Notes: generated by a model not told the origin, from the letters alone. 64,000 bases of DNA from Cryptomeria japonica (GCF_030272615.1 NC_081410.1:188747619-188811618); one strand, 5' to 3'. Positions 47,801 to 59,726 are shown, numbered from the stretch's first letter. Made by a program: numbers and translations.

Positions 47801-48511
47801 ATGTGATGCATTCTTGTGTATGAGTCATTTTGATGTTATAGCAAATCCTTTCACACACTTTGTTTGCATAGTTTGGCTTATCGGTTAGCACTTTGTTTGT
47901 TTCTTAGATTACCGGTATATCCCTTTTGAAGAGAAAAGTGTTAAATCACTGATTCACCCCCCTCTCAGTGATCCATTGTGTCCAACAAACCGAAATTGCC
48001 ACCCAAAAATTACGCCATTGACTTAGGAAAATAACACATTGATATTAGATAATTATTTTTCCCTAAGTCATCCTCAATACATGTAATCGATAAATACAAA
48101 TATTTAAATATTAAACCTTAGAACAAGGAAATAATATTTAATTAAATCACTTATGACTCCCGTACTGATCATCAACAAAACCAGAATGAAGCAGAGTAAA
48201 GAAGACCATAGAACTGCTGCAGGATCAGGACACTGTCCACTGCCAAAAATAGAAATGCTCCATACTGCCACTTACTAAAAATAGTAAGTCATGAATTACT
48301 CCGAAAAGCATGATCTTTGCACCCAAAGATAGAGCTTGGAGAGCTCAGCAAGACAACATCATCCAAATAGCCAAACCCTAACTTACTAAAAATAGTAAGT
48401 TCTCGCTCCACCAACGTTTGAAACCCTAATTCTCCATTCCACATAGCCTACGGGTCTCTGGAATAGGCCAATGGACCACTGAAAGCACATTATTGAGAAG
48501 GGGACATTACA
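44898..48511. mobile_element. LTR insertion (about 1.9 kb without its own nested LTR)
   Basis: It starts TGTAATATTCCC and ends GGGGACATTACA, with target duplication GGGAT (44893-44897 and 48512-48516). The matching empty site is in the left LTR at about 35108-35118 (GATTGTGGGATAGCTC). Removing the inner Copia LTR leaves roughly 1.89 kb with no coding sequence, so it is a solo LTR. A stretch at 45100-45360 repeats the phrase CGGCAAGCCAACC and the phrase CCGCTTATGCAGCGGGAGGA. Confidence 0.9.
46265..47987 (+). mobile_element. Copia-type solo LTR (1723 bp), innermost insertion
   Basis: It starts TGTTGGTATTGAGTTGTCAT and ends TGTGTCCAACA. Flanks AACCC (46260-46264) and AACCG (47988-47992) match at four of five bases. 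The end carries the Ty1/copia LTR wording GATTCACCCCCCTCTCAGTG, and a TTTTCCCACATTGGGTTTTC block lies about 220 bp before the end, which gives plus orientation. It contains many ACCGGT-like motifs. Confidence 0.85.
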
Positions 48512-51500
48512 GGGATAGCTCAACGGTTGGTGTGTTTTGCTGGGAGCACAAGGGGGCTTACGTTTACAACAAGCTGGTTAGCATCTGATTCTCCAACTGG
48601 GAAATAAAAGCAAAAGAGAAGGGTTAAGAGACCTAAAATTAACAAGACTGGTGTGTGTGTAGACGGATTCGACATAACCAATCCCTGCTTGGCCAGAATA
48701 ACTCACAACCTCACAAGAACGGTGCAATCTTCAAGGGGACTTAGAAGATTGTTAGACTGCAGGTGCATGCCTAAACACCCAATTCTGGTGCAACTCAAAG
48801 ACGGACACCTGCAATGGAACTAAGCACGATTTTAAAGGCTCAGACTAACCATACACAGGGATACACAATCAGCATATCCCCAATAGTATGAACCTGAATC
48901 CATCAAATACCTACACACCAAAAAGGATCTTTCTAAACCTGCTGAAGGAAACCATGCAAATAAAAGAAAACCAAGATAACAAACACCAGATTTCAAAGTT
49001 CATATATTGATTTTGGTTGTCATTACAACGATTTCTGCAGCAGTTCTACTCTATTCCTAACTACTAAATTCTAACCTTCTACAAAAACTCTAACTATCTA
49101 ACCCTTTCCAAAGAGAGGCATCTTGCCTTCTATAGATTTTACAAATTTGAACCAGAGGCCAGGATTGACTGCATCCAACAGTCCTGATCTGCCTTCTAGA
49201 ACTTGGCAGCTTTAACCCATGCCCATTCAATCCTCAGTTATCCTCCCAACCACATTCTCAATTGCCGACCATTATTTGGCATCAATTCGGGTCAATATGG
49301 TAGTTGGAAATAACTATCTTGTGGTCCTTTTTTTTTTAAATATCTTGAACGGGGCCCACAGGTAGTTCTTTACTTTAAACAATTCAGTTTTGCAACTGAC
49401 TTTTTGGAATTAAATCCAGCTGTGTATTTCTGAGTTTGCACATTTTGTAGCACTCTGAGTGTTCTTTGTCTTCAATCTTGCCGGGACTTCAACTTGTCGT
49501 CCGATGGTGGTGCGCTTCTCCGTGCTTTGTTTTTTTGATCTTGCGCTCCGCAATGCATTCTTCATTAGCAGTGCCTGGCTTTGTCATTTTGATCTCGTGC
49601 TCCTCTTTTCTAACCTTAATCGTGATCAGGTCTTCAATCTGCGTTTATGTTTTCGCTTTAGCTCTTCCCAACATCATCCTGCAAACAATGAATTCGACTT
49701 TTAATAATCATTTTGAAAAATTAAATAAATTAATTTAACAATAATATTAAATTTTATCTTTAAATGCCCCCCTTTCATAAAATTTGACCCTTGGAATTAA
49801 AGTGAGAAACTTAGATTTTCACTTTATCTACAACCCGAACCTTAACATTCTCATCGACCAAAATGGGGGGGGGGAGATGTTGGGTTTTATTGAAGGCCTA
49901 GACGATTATACCCTTCTCGCACAACACAAATGGAGGCTGAATTTGATTTTAACACCCATTTGTCCTCATTTTCGAGCTGTCTACATGCTTTGTGCGAACT
50001 TCTCTATTGTTTTTAAATGCCCTATCTACTCTTGCAAATGCGGGTATTTGGCATGGAATGAGCGATTTTGTGAAATTCGGGCCCTTTTGATGGTGTGAGT
50101 GATCTTCTTGATTCAAGTTAAACTTTGCTCATTCTAATCCTTTTATGCGATTTTGAGAGATTCACGATTTTCGAGGGTTTGAAAGAAAATGCGCGACACT
50201 AGGGTTTATTGGCCCTCTGCAAATTTTGTTTTTTGTTTTTTTTCTCCTTAACTCGATATTTTCTATTGCGTGACTTTGTTTCTGTTTGCAAGCTTGAGAT
50301 TTTAATGAAATCGCGTGATTTTCTTTCATTTTGCCCTTCACTTTTGGGCCCTTCGAGGATTCAACACGATTTGTGAACTGTCCCCTTGCCTCCTTATTTC
50401 GGCTAATGTGGTCGTGTTGCACGACTTAGATATTCTGTTCATTTTCGGCTAAAATGGGGGTTTTGCGCGATTTGTGAACTTTTGTGACTTTGTCTAAGTT
50501 TTCGGCCTATGAGGCCCTTTTGGGTGATTTAGCTTTTTCAGCCTTTATGGATTCATTGCGTGAACTTTGGTTTTCTGTTTGGAAGCTCGACCATTCAAGG
50601 GAAAATGCGCGATTTACATCTGGAGGTAAAAGTTCAAATCTTGCTTTGTCCCTTTACACAGAACACCTCTGGGCATACTATGGCGCCTAGACTCGGGGTT
50701 ATCACGGGATTACACAGAAACCAAAAGACTCAAGAAAGATCCGAACTTTCCTACGGCCCTCCCTCTCTCATTTGGGTAGACAAAAGACGAGGGGTTCCCT
50801 GAAACCCTGAAACAGGGGCGTGTGTTGAATGAGCACAACAAACCCATACTGCCTGTTGGGGGTTGGGGATTGGGAGTACATCATAGCTCATGCCCAAAGA
50901 AAACAAACAATGGTATTTTCACATCATTGATTTCAATAAGATATGTGAAGGAAATTATTGGGAGTTAAGGATAGGGGACACCAAGAAATTCATTCCACAG
51001 GGCATGCAAGCAAAGATAGTTTCAAACTTAGGAAACTGATAAAATAATATGGTGTGGAATGCTGGGGATTAGGAGTCGGGGATATTTCATATCCCATGCT
51101 TAGAAGTATCAAGTTAAAGGTATTCTCACATCTTTCATAAAAAAAAAGCATATGAAGGAAAATGTCAAAAGTTGGGGATTGGGAATACCATGAAATCAAT
51201 GCCATAAGATATGTAGGTAAAGGGATGGCTGAAATCGTGACTTCAAATAGTAGCATAGTGAAAAAGATTGAGAATTTGAGGGTTGAGGATCGCCATACCT
51301 CATGAAACATGGGACATGGATATGAAGATGACTGAAAACACAACTTTAAAAGCTAGTGTAAAGCATCGAAGTGCAGGTGTTTGAGGAAGAGCATTCTCAT
51401 AAGAAAAATCTTGAAACTCCAATAGGACAAAAGGGAAAAAGTAGGGGTCGGAGGAAAGGTATGCTTGGATGGAAGACTTCGGAACTTTGACAATTTACAC

Positions 51501-51553
51501 ACACTTAGAACATTTGGGACCTTTGCAACTTCCAACACATTTGGTTGGCACAT

Positions 51554-51847
51554 GGGGGTGGTGGAGAACAACACTAAGGAAAAACTTGACAAAGGGAGAC
51601 CCATTAGGAATCATCTTAGATCAGTTATCAATGATGGGTAGAATGAGGCCAAATGCATAAAGGGGGCTGGGATTCAAATGCAATTGGACACAGTCAAATT
51701 GGGGGTGGTGGAGAACAACACTAAGGAAAAACTTGACAAAGGGAGACCCGTTAGGAATTATCTTAGATCGGTTATCAATGATGGGTAGAATGAGGTCAAA
51801 TTCATAAAGGGGGCTAGGATTCAAACACAATTGGACACAGTCAAATT
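51554..51847. repeat. 147-bp tandem duplication in LTR R1
   Basis: Two copies both start GGGGGTGGTGGAGAACAACA. LTR R2 has this block once, so the duplication arose in R1 after the element inserted. Confidence 0.92.
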
Positions 51848-52282
51848 GGGAGCCAACATTGGCTCTAATTGGGGATGTTTGTCTCTTGCAAGAATAGCAA
51901 GAATCTAGCTATCTTTGGGAGTAGATCACAGCAAGGGACACAAAAAGTGGACTGGGGACACTTCATCTTGACCAATAAGTGTCAAGATTGCACAAAAATA
52001 CAATATACAAAAACAAAACACAATATTTATAGTGCAAAACTATTACTTACAAGAAATATTGCTAATCTATAGTATCATGAACCAACAGCTTCGCAAGCTC
52101 TTTTGTTAAATTCTTGAGGTAGTATGCATCATCACTATACCCCTCAGCAAATTTATACAGCTATGCCACATGCCATATTCTTCTCCATTTGGAACATTAG
52201 CAATAGCCCTTTTTGATCTTTCTGTAGCAACATATACCTCTAGAACTGCAACTTAGATATTCATTGTTGATTATCATTCCAT

Positions 52283-52824
52283 CTAGGAGGATAGTTCATG
52301 TTCTGTAGGAAAATATATTGTCCCTGTTTCTTGAATCATCTTTGAGGTAACAAAAGGTCGATGCACAATTGAGTTTGCCTCATTATCCTCTATTGCATCC
52401 AAACTTGCACTAATGTCTTTCATTGATGTCATCTTGTCATTCCATGGTGCACACCTCCATTTGTCATTATGTAAAGACATATTGATTAATGCAACAGGTC
52501 GTTCCTGCCCATATTCATTCTTTTGTAACGCAACATTAGTGGTATAGGATTTAGTAGAGGGGAAATGATGGAAAGGTTCAGAATGATTTGAATGTACCAA
52601 GGCTGTGCTTATTGAAGAGCTTCCTTGATTTGCACATATGCATTAGCTGGTTCCTTGCTCCAAGTGACTGATTCTTTGTTGAGATCCTTAATAGGAGCAA
52701 GGCAAAGGAGGAAATCAGCAATGGTCTGCTCTTCTTCATTCTGACATACTAAGAGAACATTAGAATTGAGGATCATCATCAAGGTATGGAATTTCATTTG
52801 TGGTGTTGCAACTGCCCTCTTCAA
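52283..52824 (-). pseudogene. Old gypsy RT connection/RNase H fragment
   Basis: The minus strand reads CLAPIKDLNKESVTWSKEPA then YVQIKEALQ, followed in the next frame by HSNHSEPFHHFPSTKSYTTN and YGQERPVALINMSLHND. This is the gypsy pattern of the RT connection domain, PIKDL...W....A...LK.AL, leading to the start of RNase H, where the usual TDAS is replaced by STKS. It sits on the 3' LTR (R1) side of the old element, as pol should. Finger and palm of the RT and the integrase are not recognisable. Confidence 0.65.
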
Positions 52825-53528
52825 TGTGTCTCTCTCTTCCCTTTGTATGTTGAACTTTCCATGCTAGGTCCATTTGATCGCCTAGGAAAGCCAAGTCATT
52901 TGCACCAAAAATGCAAGGCATAACTTGACTACAAGAAAAAACACTTGGTTCTTCCTTTTTCTCAGTTCCAACGGATTTCACTTCCAGTGTCTGGGACCGA
53001 ATTGTTTGTGCCTCATCATGAACTTCTGGTACGTCTTTCTTTTTTATTGTTCACTATTGCACTGGACTTTGCTTTCCCTCTGTCACTTTTGTAGCATTGA
53101 TGTTCCTTGTTTTATCCTTTGTCCTTTGCTTCTTCTTATTGTTGTATATATTATTTCCCTCTGATTTGGCTGTGGTATCATCACTTAGTGTAGGCACACG
53201 TTCCTCTCTTAACTGTTATCCATTTCAGACCTACACTATTGCTGCATCTGCATGGGTTGTCTTTTCTTCACATGGTGCTTCAGACTTATGGGTTTGCTGG
53301 AGGAGCTCCATTAGATGTTAACTGTTGTGAGTGGGCAACTCATATTGATCTGCATCAACACTATGTTCACATTGAAAGCTCTGATCAATTGCATCATGAT
53401 CACTGTATTCATCGTCTCCTTCTATGGGGTCATATCTTGATGTAACATATTGATTATCTTCATCTTAATATAATCTTCTTTGTATGGAAGTTCTTCTTCA
53501 CTGCTCACTGAGAGGTAATTTGCACTTT
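52825..53528 (-). pseudogene. Degenerate coding-like region of the old gypsy element
   Basis: Short minus-strand open stretches (for example 52981-52760, with CSQVMPCIFGANDLAFLGDQ) lie between the RNase H fragment and the gag-like region. No motif is identified; the position suggests remains of gag-pol. Confidence 0.35.
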
Positions 53529-53966
53529 TCAATGCAGGAAGTTGAGCTTCCTACAATTTAAGCTCTGTAAGAAGTTATTGTTCTTGTTCAAGGTGATACA
53601 ATACCTCATCATGTTCAATTTTTTTTTTTTTCTGTATGACATATTGGGAGGAGGATACCAGCCAGCAACATGTGTTTCCACATTCTGATATCTCATGACA
53701 AAACTTTGCACGTTATAGGATTTATCATTATTCATTCTACCAAGAAGCATATGATTTCTTTTAATTGAGCCTGCTGCAGTTTGACTACTGCCATCTTTTT
53801 TGTATCTCATTTTTTAGGTGATTTAGCGATTCATCTAGTTCAATTCCATATTCATAGGAGGTGCTGTGAGAAGTGGGATATGGGAAAGCATGATGTGCAT
53901 CATAGTTTCTATCCCAATTTCTTATACCAACAAATCATATCATTTCTTTTAACGTGTAATCATACC

Positions 53967-54162
53967 TATACATTTGTCTATGATCTTTGATTATGCTATA
54001 ATTTGAATCTTCAGAAGTAAATATGTATTGATCTCTTGAATCAATAAATAAACAATTTCTACCGTATACATTTGTCTATGTTTTTTGATTATGCTATCAT
54101 CTGAATCTTCAGAAGTAAATATGTATTGATCTCTTGAATCAATAAATAAACAATTTCTACCC
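53967..54162. repeat. 98-bp tandem duplication
   Basis: Two adjacent copies start TATACATTTGTCTATG and end AATAAACAATTTCTACC, with only about three differences. As 98 is not a multiple of three it breaks the minus-strand reading frame. Confidence 0.93.
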
Positions 54163-54170
54163 GATGTTCC

Positions 54171-55005
54171 TGTTGATTTTAGATCAGACTGATAGCAATT
54201 AACAAAATGAACAAAATGAACACAGAGAACACAAGAATACCCTGGGAAAACTTTCCTCTTGAAGGTGAAAAACCCAGCAACTAATCTCAGAATATATTAG
54301 ATAAGAATCAGTGTGTATATTTACAATCTTGCTTCAACTCTTGAAGCAGTATGAACAGCAGTTCATGAATCAAACTAGGGCATCAATCTGACATACACAG
54401 CAGCATAATAAACTTATCTGAAATATGCTTGACTGGAGATGATTCGCTCATCAAAGAAGACTTATTCGCTGGCATGAAGACCTTTCACTGATCACAGAGA
54501 TCATTTGCTGATTATAGAGGCAGGTCGCTGATCATGGAAGTGAATCGCCGCTCTCAGAACTTGGTTCGCTGTCTTCTGGAAATAATTCGCTGAGCTGAAT
54601 GCTGCATAAGGTATTGATCCGCCACCCTAGGAATGAATTCGCAGGTCAGGAGAAGGAATTCGCTGAGTATATTTGCTCTGCTGATGATAGATGAAATTCG
54701 CTGATTTTTTTGTATTGAATTGATTCTTGCAATTCATATATATATGAAGATGAGGCACCTCTTCACAAGAGGTCGGCTGCTTTAGGTAATGAACCAATTT
54801 GCAAATATTATAATAACTCAAGATGGTACACATATAGGGTTGGCCCTATATACAAGTTACATCGCCCATTATATGACCAGCCCAATTTACAAGTTACATT
54901 TTTTTATATTTGCATATTAATGCGACTAAGGCCAATAGGCCAATTAGTCACCCACAAGTGCTAGGTCGGCCTAGAAGGAATCCGACCTAGCTACAAACAT
55001 CAACA
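54171..55005 (-). mobile_element. Copia-like solo LTR (835 bp)
   Basis: It starts TGTTGATTTTAGATCAG and ends ACAAACATCAACA on the plus strand, with target duplication GTTCC (54166-54170 and 55006-55010). The block GGAAAGTTTTCCCAGGGTA on the minus strand near its end is typical of the 3' part of Copia LTRs, so the LTR points left. It carries repeated TTCGCTG motifs. The reading frame of the host element continues correctly across the joint. Confidence 0.88.
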
Positions 55006-55518
55006 GTTCCTACTTCTGAATTTGGATAGGTAGTTCTAATTGACTTACCACTATTTTGAGCTTCCCATGATGGATGTTGTCTTTGAGTAGGAGCTAAAGC
55101 TTCTTGTTGTTCTTGTTGGTACCCAAGCCGCCGCCTTCTCTCAATGTTCAAGTCTTCTGATTTGCAATTTGATTCTTCTTGGTTTGACTAAAATGAGTCA
55201 CCACTCCTCACTTGGAAGAGACATTTTTTCAACAACTGAAATTTCAAAGTATTAAACAAGAACTCATTTCCCTGTTGCTTTCATGTGCCATTGTGTTGGT
55301 GTAAGTAGAAGGGCTGCCAACTTGTACACTGCTAATGCTCTTCACGAGATTACAAGAGTTCTTAAGATATAACTGGATCAACACTTCATTGGCAATGAAA
55401 AATTATATCCTTGGCAATGACGTTGTTATGTTGGCATAAGTTGATGGTCTATCAACTTACACACTGACCAATACTTTTCACAAGATGACTAGGGTTCTCA
55501 ATACTAGAACAATAATTT

Positions 55519-55540
55519 GAATCCCTAGCAATGAGTGCCA
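55519..55540 (-). other. Primer-binding site of the old gypsy element
   Basis: The minus strand reads TGGCACTCATTGCTAGGGAT, three bases from LTR R2. Apart from one extra base, all its differences from the plant tRNA-Asp-type site TGGCGCCGTTGCCGGGGAT are transitions, as expected of old methylated DNA. This type is used by Athila-group elements. Confidence 0.65.
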
Positions 55541-56263
55541 TTTTGTTGTTTCTTAGAGTTTAGGTCTCAAATCCCTAAAGGTAAGCCTTTTCCTGAGTGC
55601 TAGGGGTTTCAAACTTAGGGAAAAGCCTTCAACCTTATGAACAAGGAGGGCACTTTGCACCAATTTCCTAAGGTGGGTAAGACCTTCGACTTTAGGCTTA
55701 ACTAGATTGGGGGGCCTTTCCTAAAGGTATCCAGGATAGGATTAAATACAACTGAAATAAAAAAGTGGATAAACTATTTTAGTTTTACCTGGTGTATGCC
55801 TAACCCTAAAAGCTGTCACTAGGCCATTGATAAACTTGCCGTTATAACCTCTTTTAAGATGATAAGTTCATTATTGTATAGTAGCATGGTGTGGGTGTGC
55901 ACAAAATAACCCTCTAAGATGATAACAATTCAAGGATCGCTGAGGATGTTTTCCTTGGTTATGATACTGAATAATGAGGTGTATACAAACTACTTCCTAC
56001 TCCTAAAGCAATAGTGAATTATGTTTTCATTTGGTGTATCATCACTTTTAGGACTAGTGCCTATTATTGGAATATAGGATCATAGCACACCATGAGAGGC
56101 AACATAAATAATTCAAAAGGATTGAATTGTGCAAATTCACACACCACAAATAATGATGTCAAGCAATACATTCTTAGTTATCCATTTCAAATTGTAGATG
56201 ACCATTACAAAGCTTGTAATGGATTAGAATGACATTCATCAAATACAAATGACTATAACACCA

Positions 56264-57989
56264 TGTAATGCCCCCTTTTGGGATTACCCTAAATTTTGCC
56301 CTAGGATCACAAGTTCAATAAAAACATAATATAGCTAGAGATATAACTTACTCAAAGAATGTAAAGCAAGATATATCTTGGTTGAGACCCTACAATCATT
56401 TTAGACAATTATTGAAGATACAATTCATAAAATCAATTACCACTATGATAAAAGAACATATATTCACAATCATCTTAATCATATAATATCTATAATTCAT
56501 TATTTGGGGTTCAATCATAACAGGCTTGGATAAGGAGACGTGATAGGGTGCCCAAAGCGATCCTCACTCTAGGCCCACGAGCAGGTATACCATCCCTCTT
56601 GGCCTCATGTGACCTTCTGCCATCCATCCTTCATGAGGTGGTGTACCAAGTGAGGAAGCTTGTACCTGTCCTCCCTATTCATGCCACCTTATTTGCCCTC
56701 CTATGATCGAGACTCCTTTGAATCTATTTCAACAATCAACCATTGTGGATGTTGGTGGGGAAATTACAATAGGGTGTCCAAAGTGTCCTTCCCATCTAAG
56801 CCCAAGGGCAGGATACACCTTGTCCCTCTCGGCCTCATGTGGCAGGCCGCCAACCATCCACCATGAAGTGGTGTAGCTAGAAGAGGACCTCATAACAGTT
56901 TCTCCCTCCTTGTATTCCTTCACTAATCTCGTCATGATTGATTGCAGCAATTGGATGAGCAGATTAGGAGTCTAGACATTCCACATTATTGCCTATATCC
57001 AATATATGAAAGGTTATGCATCAATTACATTATTGTACATACATATTATGGTTTATATTAATATGTGAGGAATTATGCACTAGAGCCATTATCATGCTGC
57101 ATATATCAAGCATACATACCAAAAATATATTCATGCATACCACAATATCTACTAGGTCAAATATGGCTGTATTCTGGATTTGCTGATCTCTTTCCTTAGT
57201 TTATCAATCTGCCTTTGTCTTCCTTCTTATTCGATTCCATTTGCTTGGTTCTGTTGTCTTTGCTGGGATTGATTGCTTGATAAGTGCAGATGCTGATCTG
57301 ATCCGATGTAGTTGAAGGACCTCTTCATTTATCCATCGGCTTCTTTCCATTCGACATGAATTGTCCTATATTCCCAATTAATTGCAAATATTATAGATGG
57401 CTGCATTTTCTTGGTAATATACTCAGAATCAGACTTGCTCAAATGATTTCCTTTTATTTATAATTATTCTGATTTCTATTTATTAGTTATGACTCCCTGA
57501 ATGTCTGAATATGATTCCCCACTTCAATTGATTTCTTCTTCCTTTTCTACCCTCCAATATGAGGGAGAAGTCATGCTTCTTTAATATTGCTACCCTTTGA
57601 AAGAGTCACAACTCTTCCTCTTAAGTGCTGGTTTAAAACCTAATCATATTTTGATTATTCCTTAGTCTAGGAAATTGCTGCCTTTAATCTTTTCTTTATT
57701 GCTTACTTTAATAATATAAATCACAGCACATAATGATATCATCACTGCCTATTACTTACTGCTGGGGGCATAACACACACTTAATACATTTCCGTTATTT
57801 CTTTGTCTTCTAATATATTTGATTTTCTAGCATATTTTGTCATCTAGTGTTTTTTGTCTGTTAGTGTCTGTTGTCTCCTAGTGTGGCTGAGCAGTTTGTC
57901 TTATTAGGCAAAACATTTAATCTTTTTGTTTCCTTTAGGATCCTACGGGAGATGTTGATTAATTTCTTATGAATTTCAGGGACATTACA
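56264..57989 (+). mobile_element. Solo LTR (1726 bp)
   Basis: It starts TGTAATGCCCCCTTTTGGG and ends CAGGGACATTACA. The target duplication is CACCA (56259-56263 and 57990-57994). R1 gives the paralogous site without the insertion near 34350. It is the same family as the LTR at 59900-61259 but in the opposite direction. Confidence 0.93.
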
Positions 57990-58376
57990 CACCAAGACAT
58001 GTGTCAAGAGGAAACCCTAATCTAGAACTTCTCAAAAAATTGACAAGTTGAAATGCGGAGACATTCAATTGCAAGAATTATTTACAATATTAACCTTCTT
58101 GAGATTTACAAAGGTGTTTCTCTAATTGTGACTAGATTCGTGTGGGTTGAAACCGAAGCCCCTTGGCACTTGCAATATCTGGAGAGAAAAAATGATCAAC
58201 TTTTTTTTCTAGAAAACAAATTGGCATATATAGTACTTTGTTGATCGCCTTGTTACTTTAAGAATCAAGGAGAAATTGCAAGTCATGAATGTGGCTTGTA
58301 AGGCAAGCTTAGTTCTTGTGCAATCTGTTGAATGAGCGATTTGGAATAGGCATTAGGACCATCGGGAGATAAAATT

Positions 58377-58634
58377 TGTTTGCCCTCTCGGGTGAATAAC
58401 TTAAAGTACTCAGATAAAGCACGTAATGCAGAATAATAATGCCATAGATATCATATGTTATTCCATTCATAAGTGTTCCCCCCTCACAAGTTACATTAAG
58501 AAGTATATAAAGATACCGAGGGGGTGCGAGCGCCAACTGTCGCACCGCAACGACCACCCCTCGGTTGCCAACCAACCAAAACAATTACACATAATTAACT
58601 AGTTTTATTTCCGCGTACAATATTGCCGCCAACA
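58377..58634 (+). mobile_element. Very short solo LTR (258 bp) with TATA box
   Basis: It starts TGTTTGCCCTCTCGGG and ends CCGCCAACA, with target duplication AAATT (58372-58376 and 58635-58639). R1 lacks it at the matching place (about 34711). TATATAAAG at 58504-58512 and a GC-rich hairpin (CCGAGGGGGTG at 58516, CACCCCTCGG at 58555) fit a compact U3-R-U5 of TRIM-like size. Confidence 0.85.
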
Positions 58635-59726
58635 AAATTCAACCTACCACATTAATGATAGCATGGGTCATGTTCATCCTCCATCATTGAAAGTACATGT
58701 GAATTTGCACCCTTAAGATGGACAACTTTTTTTGGGTGGGAAAAACCTCTTGGAGTAGTTGCGACATCAAATTTGGTCATTAATGGCAACTTGGGTTGTG
58801 GAGGGAGGTAGGTGGGAGTGAATAGTGCAAAATGCAGTAGTTTTTGTGATACCTTATAATCCATACCACATGGTGGGGATTGGAGTACATCATAACTCAT
58901 GCACAAGGCAAGCAAACAAAGGTATCTCTGCATCACTCACTCCAGAAAGATATGTGAAGGAAATTATCAAGAGTTGGGGACTGGGAGGTGGGCATACCAA
59001 GGAATCCATCCTACAATGCATGCAAGTGAAGATAGGTTTGACTTGCAAACTGATAAAATAATATAGTGCAGAATGTGGTAGATTAGGCTTTGGAGATTTT
59101 TCATTATCCATGCCCAAAAGTATCAAGTGCATCTTGGACTTTGAAAATATATATGAAGGGAAATGTCAGAAGTTAGGGATCGGGAATACCAAGGAATCAA
59201 CGCCATAAGGTATGCGGGTAAAGGGATGATCTAATTGTGATTTTGAAAAATAACATAGTGAAAAGCATTGGAAATTTGTGATTAGGGATATGCTGTACAT
59301 CATGCCTCATACCACAAGGGATGTGTATAAGAATATCAGAATTGCGACTTTGAAAGGTAACTTAGTGTAAAGTGTTGGAGTGTGGGGGTTTGAGGAAAAG
59401 CATGCCAGTAAGATAAAGTCTTAAACTCCAACAAGACAAAGGGGATAAGGTGAGGGTTGGAGGAAAGGTATGCTTGGATGGAAAACTCTGAAACTTTGAC
59501 AGTTTGCACACACTTAGAAAAATGACTAAGAGCACCCAACGCTTGAACATTTGGGATCTTTGCAATTTCCAACACATTGCTAGGCACATGGGGATGATGG
59601 AGAACCACGCTTAGTTAAACCTTGACCAAGGGAGAGTCATTAGGAATTATCTTAGATTGGTTATCAATGATGGTAAAATGAGGCCAAATGCACAAAGGTT
59701 GGACATGGTCAAATCAGGTGCCAACA

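Larger units (their letters stand above)
34947..50840 (+). mobile_element. Tat-like LTR retrotransposon, non-autonomous, 15.9 kb with nested inserts
   Basis: The target duplication AACCC flanks it (34942-34946 and 50841-50845). Its LTRs are 34947-37468 and 44728-50840. The primer site at 37471 is the type used by Tat/Ogre elements, giving plus orientation. The interior carries no recognisable gag-pol in the sense direction, only antisense open stretches, plus a 4.3-kb LTR-like insertion. The alternative minus orientation is not excluded: TGGCACTAGAAGGAGGGCCC beside the right LTR is primer-site-like on that strand, but no polypurine tract supports either reading firmly. Confidence 0.85.
44728..50840 (+). 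mobile_element. 3' LTR of the Tat-like element, split by a nested LTR
   Basis: 44728-44897 and 48517-50840 together give about 2.49 kb, matching the 5' LTR from TGTTGACGTGG to GAGCACAACA. The joint is exact once the insertion and one GGGAT are removed. Confidence 0.9.
33596..51858 (-). mobile_element. LTR R1 (3' LTR), split by a 15.9-kb element
   Basis: Its parts are 33596-34946 and 50846-51858. The order of phrases matches R2, including CAAATCCCTAA, TGTTTTCCTTGGTTAT, CATCCTCCATCA and ACATCATAGCTCATGC. The paralogous empty site for the insertion is at about 58850-58866 in R2 (GATACCTTATAATCCATACC). Confidence 0.85.
53529..55190 (-). pseudogene. Gag-like N-terminal region of the old gypsy element, interrupted by an LTR
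   Basis: Starting about 330 bp after the primer site, the minus strand is open from about 55190 (SNQEESNCKSEDLNIERRRR, then LGYQQEQQEALAPTQ). It stays in frame across the LTR insertion at 54171-55005 into SGRNCLFIDSRDQYIFTSED. A 98-bp duplication (53967-54162) then shifts the frame. Further left an ORF at 53810-53529 is probably the same protein. There is no recognised capsid or knuckle motif; the gag assignment rests on position only. Confidence 0.45.
33596..59726 (-). mobile_element. Old minus-strand gypsy (Athila/Tat-like) element with many nested insertions
   Basis: R1 (33596-51858) and R2 (55544-59726) are its two LTRs. They share TGTTG/CCAACA ends, and after removing nested insertions measure about 2364 bp (2217 without a 147-bp duplication) and 2189 bp. 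A primer-binding site lies next to R2 on the minus strand, so R2 is the 5' LTR. The interior (51859-55543) holds a decayed gag region and RNase H on the minus strand. Nested inside are elements at 34947, 39075, 44898, 46265, 54171, 56264 and 58377. No matching target duplication is visible at the outer edges (TAGTA against CACAC), so one flank has probably been rearranged. Confidence 0.82.
55544..59726 (-). mobile_element. LTR R2 (5' LTR) of the old gypsy element, with two nested LTRs
   Basis: It starts TGTTGTTTCTTAG and ends GGTGCCAACA on the plus strand. It matches R1 along its length and is interrupted at 56264-57989 and 58377-58634. Confidence 0.85.
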
